This document shows, piece after piece, positions 22,230 to 33,500 of a stretch of 64,000 nucleotides of DNA. The translations under genes and the position numbers were made by a program. Each line of letters begins with the position of its first letter. Within the stretch, counting starts at the first letter, position 1. This DNA comes from Pyrrhosoma nymphula (lineage: Eukaryota; Arthropoda; Insecta; Odonata; Coenagrionidae): assembly GCA_963573305.1 (NCBI GenBank), contig OY754337.1, positions 49,489,164 to 49,553,163 on the forward strand. The letters are read 5' to 3'. The notes under the pieces were generated by a model. It made no database searches. It was not told the origin of the DNA and worked only from the letters and a program-made list of their open reading frames with translations.

Positions 22230-22785
22230 CATTAATTAAAATATGCTCTCCTTTTTTAAATACTTCTAATATTGCTCTAATTAAGTGACTCCTCTACAAC
22301 ATTCACCCGTGGCTTTTGCGGTCTTCCTCTTCCTCTTACCTCATTCGTTCTACTATCTTATATCTGTCTAGCTATTTGACTCTCTTCCAATCTCTCAACA
22401 CGGTCAAACCAACGAAGCTCACTCCTTTCATGTATATTCTTTACGGAAGCATCCATCACACATTGATTCATAACACACTCATTCCTAACCCTGTTCTTCC
22501 TATTATTTCCCGAAAAATATTTGTCAGGAACTCCATTACCGCTGCATTTAGCCTTTTCATTTGCTTATCTCGAAATTCTCAATTTCACTGTCGAACAATA
22601 AAGTGGGCATTAAAACGCTTTTGTGCATTGCTATTTAAGCTTCCCTAAAAATTTCTTTTTCTTTGATATTATCAACACGTATTTCTTACGATATACGGCC
22701 CGGTATTTGCGTGCATTTAAATATATCCTTCCATTTTTTGCAGGCATTCGGCCAAGGTATTTAAAATCGTCTACTTGTGCAATTA
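22230..22785 (-). mobile_element. LINE RT C-terminal relic
   Basis: Minus-strand translation gives IAQVDDFKYLGRM, then NRVRNECVMNQCVMDASVK, RWFDRVERLEESQIARQI and RGRGRPQKPRVNVVEE. That order (F-K-Y-L-G, R-x-R-N-E, W-F-x-x-V-E-R-x-x-x-S, R-x-R-G-R-P) is the region after the polymerase palm in RTE/CR1-like LINEs. Frameshifts and a stop show decay. The D2 array copy starts within its high-coordinate end, and D1 carries a stub of the same YLG-region sequence at about 15210, so the LINE fragment was duplicated along with the array. Confidence 0.7.
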
Positions 22786-25300
22786 TTTATTTTCCTATTG
22801 CCGTGTATATGTACACAGAAATACAAAGAGTGCATAGGTAAAAATGTCTGAGGCCTGAATGATGCGCAGTCTAAGAGGAAGTTTTACACAGCCTACCTCA
22901 ATGAAAAGCTTATTGTGTTTAAACTTGGGGCGGTTGCTACGTTACATTTTGATTCCGAAATGAAAAAAATCGACCCGGTTGCCAACCATTAAGGCTTTTG
23001 AAAATTCTGAAAGAAAAGCCGAGGTAATCAATCGGCAGAAAGTTGCATGACAGTAAATTTGGACAATTCGTTCGACTGTAGCGAAGAATCGGATTTAGAA
23101 CCGAAGAAAGGTCCTTTGCGAAAGTTACACTAAGCAAAGAGGTTTCTTCCTGGAGCAGATTTTCATCATCAACTTGACATCGGTATACAGTAATCGGGAA
23201 AGGATGACGCCACTTGCTGGCAATTCGCATTCGTATCGTACATCGTATGCTCCCTCTTTGAATGTGGCTTGAGTTTAGTCTTTTAAGAGTGTTCTCAAGT
23301 TCTAAGACGTCAATTCGGAATGAGCCACAACACACTAGAAGTCTTTTTCGTTCGTTTTCTATATTAATGTTCAATCATTCCCATCCTGGATGAAGCGCGT
23401 CTGCTTCGGGAAGGAAAAGGTTTTCGCCTGTGAGTAACGATGAATTGTGTTTAGTGTGTTTCTCCTGGAGGATTGGATGACATGCGATAGCTGAAGGAAA
23501 AGAGCGACTTCTTGGTTGTTAGTATTCAGATATAATTTTCATCCTTGCTTGGGATGAAAGCTTTGAAACATTTCCTTTCAAAATCGCGTATCAAGCTGTT
23601 AGAATGTTAGCATCCAAGAGAATTAGTTCCCATCTGTTTGTTATAAGGCTAAAGAAACTGCAATCAGAAGGGGAGGCTAAGGGTGTTGAAGCTACACCTT
23701 ATTATTTTGAATTAGAACATCGAAGCTCGAAGAAGGACGTAGAGCTAATGAGGAATTCCATATGTCATAGCAAGAGATTATTGTTAGGAGGCCGTCATGA
23801 GTTTGCGCCCACAAAGTTGATTCGAATTAAATATTTTCATTTTTATATAATATGAATGAAGTTAATGCCCGTTATATTTTTCTAATCTAAATTAAATAAA
23901 AGGCTGTATTACGACTTTTTCGAATCGTAGTCTCGGATTCCAGTAACATCACATAAGCCGTCTGTACTGAATCAGTTTGCTTAAAATCAGTTAGGAATAA
24001 GAGGCGCCTATACACGCAAGGTAATTGCAATCATTGCACAAGTTCTTGCAGAGAAATAATGCAAAGTTTCTTTATCCTTAATAAGGCATGACTTTTTTCT
24101 TTTAATTTTTGTACAATCAAAGTTGGAGACCAGAATTAGTCTTTGAAATGGTTTTCAAAAACCACAATTGAAGACTTGTTACACTAGAGTTCATTTTGAC
24201 TAGCACTTTTCGTCTTAAATCCTATGCACTTCCCCATTTATTTTGATCAGGACAAATCGACCTTGTTTATAACATAAATTGGGATTATTTAGTGACTGAA
24301 TTGAAAAGGAAGTGTCGTTCTCAACAATCTAAGCATCGATAATTCGAAGAGAGACCTCAAAGTCTCAACTGAGTATATTCAAATATACGCTGCAGATTCA
24401 TCTATTATTTTTTAAATTATTTCAAAATTATAACTTAATTTCATCGTTTATTATTTTATGTTTCGCAGTGCACGAAGGAGTAATTGACACAAGTAAGCAA
24501 CGATTAAGTAATCGGGTGTGGAAATACAGGTCATTGCCTCAACAAATTACACAATTTCCTTTTCTTCTTTATTTACATTTGGTGGCTTTTTGCCTCAGAA
24601 TCAGATTTTTCGTTGAACATGCAAATACCAGACCATCTTCCAATGCGCGTGCCGGAAATCTGACGTTGGCGTTGAATTATTTGCTGTTTAGAACCACAAA
24701 ATCCCTTCAAGAGAGAAGCGGGAACATTTTCGAGGAAGCCGTTAGTGGGGTAAAAGGTGGCGTACACTCATCCTACTTAAGTACCTTCCTATCCTATGTA
24801 GGAGGTTTGAGTTGAATCTAAATCTGGGGATGTTAAGCGCAAGGGTTCAAGGTAATGGAAAAAAGCTACCTATCGCGCTTGAGTATAGCACCATCCAACA
24901 TGGAGAATTACCTGATGACTCTTTTACGCTTGGGTACGCGGCCAGTCAAGAGGATATAAGTAGTACTGCGTACTGGCTCTCCCAGGGTTCAGCGAGGGAT
25001 TCTCGTCCCAACAGCATATTCAATATTCATTCTACTTCACTTCAGTATCACTTCTTGCTTGCATGGTCACAGATATGGTACTGCGAATACAATGTAGAAG
25101 GTCGTTGCGCATCGTTTGGGTCGAACGCGGTGACGTAATTAAGATTAGGTGCATTACGCGGTACCCTTTTCAAATCAATCCCAAAAAATCTCAGGGAGTA
25201 ACCTTTACAATTATATTTGATAAAAACAAAAAAAAGAAAGATAACAGCAGACAAAAAATATTCCCCATTATTATATATAGATTTTATCACTTTAAATTTT
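22752..25300 (+). repeat. Array copy D2
   Basis: It is closely similar to D1 over most of its length. It carries the GAGGATTGGATGACATGCGAT block (about 23468), the CAAAGTTGATTCGAAT block (about 23811), the exon-like block with CAG and GTAAGC borders (24469-24492), the IRFFVEHAN block (24599 on) and the GELPDDSFTLGYAASQ block. The GTTGGTTGCTG block is lost in a deletion at about 24040. It then runs into a further partial copy at 25300-26040. Confidence 0.8.
24812..25138 (+). pseudogene. GELPDDSF open frame in D2, unknown protein-like segment
   Basis: This is an open frame of 108 codons. Its central part (GELPDDSFTLGYAASQED, then WLSQGSARDSRPNSIF) aligns without gaps to the 25800-26036 frame (EELLDKSFALGNGASQEV, LLSQGSAMDSRPNSIF). 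D1 and C2 retain the same frame but have TAG where D2 has TGG. Open frame over about 75 codons between copies that differ at many bases is unusual for dead repeat DNA. No family recognised. Confidence 0.35.
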
Positions 25301-25301
25301 A

Positions 25302-26316
25302 TTGATTTTGAGTTTATTTGGTAAATATATAGACCCTATACACCCAGTTTTTTATATTGTTTTTAAATTATTTAGAGATGATCACGTAGTGTTTATTACT
25401 TTCTCTTTAGAAAAGCGCGAAGGAGTAATTTATAGAAGTAACCAAAGATTAAGTAATCGGATGTGTAAATTCAGGTCATTGTCTTTATAATATATGTTAT
25501 ATCTTTTTCCTGTTCAGATATATTGGTAGGCATTTTGATTTTTATCTTCAGATGTAGTGATATCGGAAGCAAATTTTTTGTTGGAATTACAAATGACAGT
25601 CAATTATTCGATGCGTTTCCTCGGAAAACTATCGTTGGCGTTGAATTCTTTGCGGATTTGACCCAGAAAATCCCCTCGGAAAGAAATCGGGACCATTTTC
25701 GTTGAAGCCGTTAGCAGAGTAAAAATCGCTTTAACTAATCCTACACAACTAATACTTCCTATCCATTGAGGGATGTTTTAGTTGAATCTAAAATAGGAAG
25801 TGTTAAGCTCACAGTTTCGTCTCGAGCTCGAGAACAGCATCCAACGTGAGGAGTTACTTGATAAATCTTTTGCGCTTGGAAACGGGGCCAGTCAAGAGGT
25901 TATAAGTAGTTCAGTGTCCTTGCTCTCGCAGGGTTCAGCAATGGATTCTCGTCCCAACAGCATATTCATAATTTCTTCCACTTCACTTCACTATCATTTC
26001 TTGCTCGTATGGCCACAGATATGGTGCTGCGAGTAAAACGTAAGTGGTTGCGCATCATCAGGCGCTAATTTGGTACGGAGAGCATTGTGTATTTTTAAAC
26101 TTGAGTGGTATTGTATGCAACAACAATGCGAGGAAATATGTGAGGGAAGAGATTTTTTCGATGTGTTTCCACAGTAATCGAGCGTTAGTGTTGAATTCTT
26201 CGCAAATAAGATACGGAAAATACACTTATGAGGAAGGCGGTAACATTTTCGGATATGCCGTTAGCAGGGTGAAAGGTGACATGTGTGAGGGAAGAAATTT
26301 TTCCGGATCCCATTGA
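25302..26316 (+). repeat. Partial array copies following D2
   Basis: The small exon-like block recurs at 25411-25437 (TTTAG acceptor, GTAACC donor). The D-x-G-S block follows at 25552 and the LSQGSAMDSRPNS block at 25800-26036. A second, shorter piece at 26044-26316 repeats only the middle of the unit (YEEGGNIFGYAVSRVKG). Copies are more diverged here than between D1 and D2, which suggests older duplications at the edge of the array. Confidence 0.65.
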
Positions 26317-26319
26317 TCC

Positions 26320-27094
26320 AATTACACGGGCGAAGAGGGTCCAGGTTTATCGGGGAAAAAAATGAAATGCTTAGAATTATAACTGTCATTTGTAAATAAA
26401 TTCTTGCCAGAGTTATTTCCGATATAAGGAGTATTTTTTTTTCAAACAACACATTTACTAACTATACCTGATACAATATGCTGTATATCATTGCTTGAGG
26501 ATAAAAGTATGTACATGAATCAATCCTGTCTTAAATAAAAACTAAATTATCGGAGCTATTCCTATTTGCTAATTATCGAATCGTCTGCTGTTCCAGCCAT
26601 CCGGATGACGCCGTACGCAGATCAGACACATTCTGGTGACGGGAACGTCTTACCGTGTACTATTATAAGTACCATATATTCGCAGAGTATATTTTGATTA
26701 GAGTCCAAATATTTAAGGAATAGAATATTGTGCCCGTTTAATTGAACGCGATGATGAATGAATATGTTTTTTGCATTAAATCAAAATAATTCTCTGTATG
26801 TGAAATTTTAAATGCATATTTGGCGGTACATTACAGTCTTCATTAACAATAATTAAGGCATAAAAGTGAGGATGTGGGTTTCTAGGAAGACTGCTAAAGG
26901 ACGCTCTAAAGGCGATTTCGATGGCTGGAGTGAGGGGGGTGTGCAAAGGGAAGTTGCAGGGGGTGGGAAAAAATATGAAAAGGTGCAAGTTGTAGGTGAA
27001 TTTGGAGACCACGAGACGGAAAATGCCTTTACCAACCTATTGAGGAGGAAATGTCTAATTGACTCTAATAAATACAATATAATACACACATAAT
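26320..27094. other. Unassigned stretch between array copies
   Basis: No recognisable protein or repeat match within the window. A G-rich segment at about 26870-26990 is open on the plus strand but resembles nothing known. It is probably unique or heavily decayed DNA. Confidence 0.4.
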
Positions 27095-28190
27095 TTTAAT
27101 CACTGCCATTGCAGTGTCCTGCTAGTTATTTTCACAAAAAATTATAAAGCAATACTTCTCCCTAATCTACAACTTAACTAACCTTTATAAAACTCAACCG
27201 AATTCTTCTCCCCTCACAGTCTCTCATCGCCTCCAATCCTTTCTTCGCCTATTGACCTGGCTATATATTCTCACCCAACCTACCGCTTAAATCCACATTC
27301 CTATGCCACAGCGTGGTGAAACGCGCGTACTGCCTGCGAAATAAAGGTATGGGAAATGACAGAATTTCCTTTCCTCAACATGATATGAATGAGGATTTTG
27401 GAGATTGGTAATTACCTCAACTGAAATCTCGCTGTGATTAAGTAAAATAATGACAATTTAGCTAAAGTCTTAAATGCCTCGGGCATATGTTCCAATTTAT
27501 GGAGGTTTCACCATGACTGCGTGAGTCAAGACGGTTTCTTAATTAAAAATATTTGGTTTTGTTTAACAATTCTCTTTTCAATGGAGAACATTCTCAGATA
27601 TTGAAAACAAAATGTATGATATAAATTGCCCTCATATTTCACAGATATATTTGTAACAAACACATTTGCATCCACGAAATCCGGATGCAACGCAATTTCC
27701 AAATAATTATCTGTATTTGACTTCAATCATTTCAGTAAATTGCTAATAACACAAAAATATTAAAAGATGAGGTGCCTATAATTTATTTAAAATCAAAACG
27801 AAAATAAAAATGTGTTTTGTGTACCCCTACTAGAGGATTGGACGAGAGGCGATAGCTGAAGGGAAAGAGTGATTTCTTGATTAATCAGTTCGAATTATTT
27901 TCCTAGCGTGGGATTAAAGCTTGGAGATATTTTCCTTTCAAAACCACGTAATAAGATCGTCCTTTTAGAATCGAGGAAATGTTGTTTCTATCTTTTAGTT
28001 ATACTGGTTTAGGAAATTGCATTCGGAACGTAGGGCTGAAGGTCTTCTCACCACACATTATTTTTATTTAGATCTTCAAAGTTCGAGGGAAGACGTAGAA
28101 CTAATGAGGAAATTCATGTGTTTTTATATTTTTTATAGCGTAATATAAGGAGCGCATCGTGATTTTGTCCCACAAAGTTGATTCGAAAAA
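27095..28190 (+). repeat. Array copy C3, truncated at the junction with duplicon B
   Basis: It matches C2 from the pre-insertion hAT site (single GTCCTGCT at 27116-27123) through the GCATATGTTCCAATTTATGG block and the GAGGATTGGACGAGAGGCGAT block (about 27833) to the CACAAAGTTGATTCGAAAAA block (about 28172). Similarity then stops abruptly and the sequence continues as duplicon B. The switch at AATATG suggests recombination or insertion at that point. Confidence 0.8.
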
Positions 28191-28382
28191 AATATGTTTT
28201 TCAATTTCAATTGCTTCTTTGATAAGGTCGATTCAGCGGCGGCCACGGTAGGAATACCTTCGTAGTATGCGCTGTTTTTCCAAGAGAGGAGGAGAGGGGG
28301 GGACAGAGACGACTCAGTCTGTCCCTTCAGAGAAGGGGGAAGGTCGGGGAATTAGCCTGAAGGAGGGACAAACGAGCCACAC

Positions 28383-28870
28383 CTCTTCCAGCCACAAACT
28401 CTGCCTCATTCTTATCTCCAGAAGTTCCTTCTCCTCACTCACCATACCCAAGCACTTCCTCGTTTGTCTTATTTTCCGTCTTCCACACTTACTCCATTCT
28501 CTCATACATCCGCATATAAAACACGTGCAGCCTCTTCTCGTCTTTCTTTCTCATATTCCACTTTTTTACACAATAAAATGATACTCCATATTTAACTCTT
28601 CACCAGCATCTTTTTTACATCCCTACCCAAGGCCCTAGTCATCGGTCCCTTCCTACTGCTGAACGCTTCCTTTGCTAGCACAATTCTTCTGAAGTCTTTG
28701 CTAGCATGCCCATTTTCCTGCTACGCACGATGGAGGTAGTTTAATACTTCTAGTGGCTCCAGTTTGTGCCCTCCCACTTTCATGATTAGGTTTGCTTTCT
28801 TTGTCCTAGAAAATTTCATTACTTAAGTTTTCTTGTTATTAAACTTTGTTCAATATTTCCATGCTTTTAA
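28383..28870 (-). mobile_element. LINE RT C-terminal relic in duplicon B
   Basis: This is the same relic as at 10560-11240 but with the 3' part removed by the deletion in B. The minus strand encodes RKIRQTRKCLGMVSEEKELL and neighbouring LINE C-terminal sequence with stops and frameshifts. Confidence 0.7.
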
Positions 28871-29957
28871 TAATTGAACCAGATTATATTACATTCCTTA
28901 TTAAATTTCAATTCATGCCAGTCAAAGACGCCTTTTATTAGATGTTATAAGATTTTTGAAGAGAATTTCAAACAGCAATCAACCAAGCCTTTTACTTTGA
29001 AGAAAAAACTAAAATTCTGTGCTATCGCGCAATGTGGTTATATGCATCTTTACCTTTAATGTGTACCTGAGCTTGATTAATTTCTCTATGAATACTGCTC
29101 TCCGTTCAAATACTTGCAATGCACCTAGGTTATAGTGTTTCATAGGAGCCCATTTTTTAAACTTTAATATGAAGACAATATCGAATTCACTAAACAACAT
29201 GGCCGCCTTTCTATAGGAGGGCATTATTCAACAAAGAGATGACAAAGTCGTAAATGTATTATATTACGGATTTCAAAGCCATACACTGGCTTGCGTGGCG
29301 AGTTTAGGTATCGGTCAAAGGGTATTTTTTGTAGTTCACCGGATCAGAAATCTCCGTTTAATTTACTCTGTTGAATTGGGAACGTGGAACGTAGCAAGTG
29401 CTTCAAGAGCGTCGAAAATGTACCAGGGAAGTCCCTTCCGGACCACGTAGAAGCTAGTACATGATCGAGATTCGGCACAACGGTGTACATTTTGTTTGTG
29501 GTTGACCGAAGTATGTATAGTAACTTGCTGAAAGAAAAACAAGATTTGAGGTAACAGTAGGTAATACTTTTTTATTTTCAATACTTTGCAAGGTAATTAT
29601 GTGAGACGAGGCCGGCAGAAGGGTCGGCTAAATCTTGCGCCCAAAATATGCTATCTGAATCATCGAAGCAAGATTTTGAATAAATGTTTTTGCAACGAAA
29701 TTACTTAAAATGATGTATTAAAATCAAATTAAAAGTTTGATTATCTCAATTTGATGTAAATTTATATTAGTAAATAGACAGAAGACAATTAGCCCATTGA
29801 CATAAATAACGTACGTAAGGTGGTCGGTCCTCTTGGCGCCTATCGTTAAGAGCATGCTGATGGCGACGCCTGCGTTTTCTTCATCTTTCCTCCAATCCCA
29901 AATAAAACTACCTCATAAACCAGCCCTCCTTTTCTAAATGGCTCAAATCACCTCAGA

Positions 29958-30189
29958 TTTCGGTCACATCCCCAAGTAACGAATCCAAACCAAATACGTA
30001 CTTACTAACAGGTCGCCTACGGTACATTTTTCCAATCATTGCGGAATTGCATAGATGATGTGGTATGCGGTCATGCGCAACGCCGCGCTCTTAAATATTC
30101 GTTGTTGTTTATGTCTCGTATTTATGGTTGCTATGTACATGTTTGTTGATGTTTTGTTTTTTATGGTTTTGTTTTTTGGATTGTTAAGA
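29958..30189. repeat. Insertion specific to duplicon B
   Basis: Duplicon A reads directly from CCTCAGATTT into AGAGAAGAGACGC, while B has about 230 extra bases between the equivalent points. The insert ends in a T- and G-rich tract (GTTTTGTTTTTTATGG-like). No family, terminal repeat or clear target duplication was recognised. A deletion in A is an alternative. Confidence 0.5.
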
Positions 30190-30342
30190 GAAAAGAGACG
30201 CTTAGCGGAACGCAAATAGATTGCATAATTATTTCCTCTCCACCGTTCAAGGGAAAATAGAACAAGCTTAAACAAAATCTCCTTAGCAATATCATTTAGC
30301 GTTACCATACAAAAACGTGTGACAGGGTCCAAAGATGTAACA

Positions 30343-30522
30343 CCTAGTGGATGAAATTTGCGATGAAGAAATCATTTTAATTGACCGGGATTCGAACCCG
30401 GATCTCCTGTGGCGTAAAATGGCTTGGTGGTCTAACTAGCTAATCAACCAGACCTACAATTGGGAAATCCGGGTGCGAATTCCAGTCAAATGATTTTTTC
30501 ATAGCGAAAATCATCCACTTGG
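30343..30522. mobile_element. Palindromic tRNA-derived SINE or foldback element
   Basis: Left arm 30343-30406 and right arm 30463-30522 are inverted copies of each other. The loop holds a second palindrome, GGTCT...AGACC (30429-30454). Each strand carries tRNA-like Pol III boxes: on the minus strand an A-like box in the loop and a near-perfect B box GGTTCGAATCC (within 30382-30400); on the plus strand TGGCTTGGTGG and a weaker B box GGTGCGAATTCC (about 30472-30483). Duplicon A has only a remnant of the right arm's outer part. Confidence 0.65.
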
Positions 30523-31427
30523 TGTATGAAGGTACGGCATGCTACAACAAGTGAAAACACAAATAGACAAGGCCGCATAGAGTAAGGTGCTATAAACGAC
30601 ATGATATTGGAAAATCAATGTATAGAAAAAGAAACAAAAGTTAGAATACATAAAACTATATAAGAACGCTAATAGTCCATGGAATGAAAGCTAGAGAAAC
30701 AACAACACCCACGGGTAGATTAGTAGTAGCAACCGAAGTAAAGTACGGAAGTATGAGCACGAAAAGATCGAATAAGTAATAGAAACATAAGAGACAAGAG
30801 CAAAACAATACCAATTAACTCATGAACAAAATAACGAAGAAATGTATATTGAATGTCTACGTAAACATAATGCAAAACAACAGGATGGTGAAGATTTTGA
30901 TAGAGCTGTGCTCAGATGGAAAATTAATTCTGGGAGCCTCAGAAATCGATGAAAAGAATGTATGTGGAAATACTGAATTGGTAACAGTCTGAAAGCCTAC
31001 AAGAAGATGAAGAAGATGACTAAGAGCTGGTGGGTTTTAGCTTTGGTGATGAACGAGAAATGAATTCTATATTGCCAATACTCGCCAAATTAATGCGAAA
31101 TATCTGGAGGTAGATCGTCGATCGGATTGTAATTTTTCTTCAAGCGAATGAATGCGGATATTACCGTTTTTCAGCATTGAATTTTAAGTATCTACCACTG
31201 GCAAAAAATATGGCTGCCAATGCGTGTGATAATAATGTCTTTTTTTCTTTATTCTTCATTCCAACCTAGGGATATTGGCTCATAACCATCTTTCTCCAAA
31301 TTTCTCAAGTAAATACGCTTTTTACCTTTATGAACACAACAAGAAATCTAAGAAATTGACTAAAAATATATTTTTACAAATCTACCACTTTATTAAAGGC
31401 TACGCGTACGTACGTATGATTCAGTTG

Positions 31428-32030
31428 CTAGGCGTAGTGATTCAGATGTGAGTCTATAGTTGGTAAGCAAGCTCAGAAAATCAGTTTCTGGAGCGTAGTT
31501 AAAAATGGTGTCGTTGAAAGTCCACCAATCGCTTACTTCTCCAATTTATCGTCCTTTAACAAAAATAAATTCCGGTGTAGTTACATTAACTCGAATGCAA
31601 AAACTGCAGTAACTAAGGTGCTTGTCAAGAAAAAATACGATAAAAACACGAAAATAGCGTATTTTTAAATTCATTATTTTAATTTTTATAGTGTGTCAAG
31701 ATCGGACGCTATAATAATAAAATTCCAATGTAATCACGCAAATTCTGCTCAAGTATAATAGTCTTAAATGCATTTTAGTATGCACTACACTCCGTTACAT
31801 TTCTGCAAAAGAGCTTGTTTTAAGGCAAATTTCTCCAAAAGTATTTCCGTTAGTGACTGAAATGTTTGAAATATTGGAAAGATTCTCTTCTAAAAATAAT
31901 TATGGCTTTGCTTCTTGGATATTTTTAAATGATTGCTTATAACATTTTAAGTAAAACAACATTTTTCTTATTTGCAAGAGTACAGCACCTAGTCTTCCGC
32001 CTACAGGCCATGTTTCGCAAGAATCTAAAA
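31428..32030. other. No gene recognised
   Basis: AT-rich sequence after the end of duplicon B. I see no open frame or repeat of note. Confidence 0.5.
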
Positions 32031-32033
32031 ATC

Positions 32034-32900
32034 AGGCATGGTGAGCTTGAACTAAGTTGAAATAAAAAGGTTTCGGGAATGGGATTTTCTCTGGTCCTTG
32101 ACCTTAAGAACGTATTTTTTTTAACGATTTCCAATAAAAATCAAACCAATCCGTCTGTCTGTTCAAAAATAAATTCGATTTTATCATTTCGTATCTATGA
32201 AAATACGTATTATTTCCGCACGAGAAGCTTCCATAGAATTAAATAGTTTTTTTATAATTATTACTCCTTGGATATAAATTAGTAAATATTTTTATTTATT
32301 TTACCATTTAAGTGCGATTTTTAATTGTAAAATGTGCTTAGTGACTTAAAGTTGTTAAAACAAATTTTGTTGTTCATTGAGTACACATCTCAAAATGTCT
32401 GAATATCAACCAGCAGCACACGATAATGATAGTCGTAGGAAAATTTGCTCATTAAAAAAAAGTCAAACCGCTAAAAAGAAAATGTTACATATATTGCCTG
32501 ATGGATAAATAGTCTTTCGTGAAAACTGTTTTTGAGTACCTAGAGTGCTACTAACGTATGGCCACCAAATGGAATTGGCAACATATGCTTGAATAAATTG
32601 TGCCAATCAAAAAATAGCTCAAAGAAGACGATAAATCCACCAAATTTTTAGAATTTTAAGGGACCCGTTAATACACGACCTACTACAATTGATGTAAGAT
32701 GAGAATGATCGATCTGCACATTAGCACGAAAACAAACTATTAAAAATTTTGTTAAAAGCAATTGCAATACGCAGACATCTAAAAAATATTTCTGTGCAAA
32801 CTGGGAAAAAATGTGGAGGCCATTGAATATAAAGAGGTAGGAAAAGAAAATCCCATTCCCGAAATCTTCTTATTTAAACTTAGTTCAAGCTCACCGTGCA
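32034..32900. repeat. Inverted repeat pair of about 57 bp, 750 bp apart
   Basis: 32036-32092 and 32843-32899 are inverted copies, both containing TTCGGGAATGGGATTTTC (one as its complement) and GAGCTTGAACTAAGTT. Similarity stops on both the outer and inner sides. The repeats could be the edges of a non-autonomous element or an inverted duplication. The sequence between is AT-rich with no recognised coding content. Confidence 0.6.
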
Positions 32901-33099
32901 GGAACTATTAATTTGTTTCTATATAGATCGGGTTTGAGGAATTCATCAATATTAGATATAGGTAATTGAACATCCCTTCTTTTTTCCACTGAGCAAGCAA
33001 CCTAAAAAAAAAACTTGCAAAAGGTTTACCGTGCCTTACGAACAATAAGTAAGAAATCCTGATTTTCACCCGCTGCCTACCTTTGACAGAGGAAGTGAG

Positions 33100-33360
33100 A
33101 TACCCGAACGGTATGCTGGCCCCCGCTCTATTCCCCATGCACCCCTCCCCTTTATACGCTGTTTAACTCCCACACTTTACCCATCAACCCACGCGCACAA
33201 AGCGACCGACAAGGTCCTCTTCGACATATAGTGGCATCAGCATCGGGTCATGCGTCGGCGTTAACGCTTGACCTTTCGGCGCGGAGGAATTACAAAATAG
33301 AGGTCGGAAATTACCAGAGGTTGGGCCAGTCCGCCTCTATCAAGGATTACAATAGCAATT
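33100..33360. other. GC- and CpG-richer island, unassigned
   Basis: Base composition changes clearly against the AT-rich surroundings, with several CG dinucleotides. No open frame or RNA gene consensus was recognised. It could be a fragment of an unclassified repeat or an unannotated promoter. Confidence 0.3.
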
Positions 33361-33463
33361 CAACACACACAGTCAAGAGCTAAAAACATTAAGTGGCTGG
33401 TTCACATAGAACGTAGGAACATATATCCTCCAAAATTTCTTTCGAAAGACAGAAATATATATA

Positions 33464-33500
33464 TCTATACTAATATATAAAAATGGAGTGAGAATGAAGT
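33464..33500 (+). mobile_element. Possible Helitron 5' terminus
   Basis: TCTATACTAATATATAAAA resembles the conserved 5' start of many Helitrons (TC followed by an A/T-rich TACTA-type word). No CTRR end with a preceding hairpin and no Rep/helicase coding could be located, so the element's extent is unknown. Confidence 0.3.

Larger units (their letters stand above)
28191..31427. repeat. Duplicon B (paralogous to 10164-13533)
   Basis: It is collinear with duplicon A. It lacks about 410 bp and about 125 bp that A has. It contains an extra segment of about 230 bp at about 29958-30189, between CCTCAGATTT and AGAAAAGAGACGC, and a palindromic tRNA-like hairpin at 30343-30522. Its left edge is fused to array copy C3. 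Confidence 0.85.

Noticed and set aside
30381..30458. Functional tRNA gene
   Set aside because: Pol III boxes are present but the arms do not form a cloverleaf with a usable anticodon stem, and the sequence is part of a larger palindrome.
32396..32509. Short frame starting MSEYQPAAHD near 32395
   Set aside because: It stops after about 36 codons, with no family match and no supporting context.
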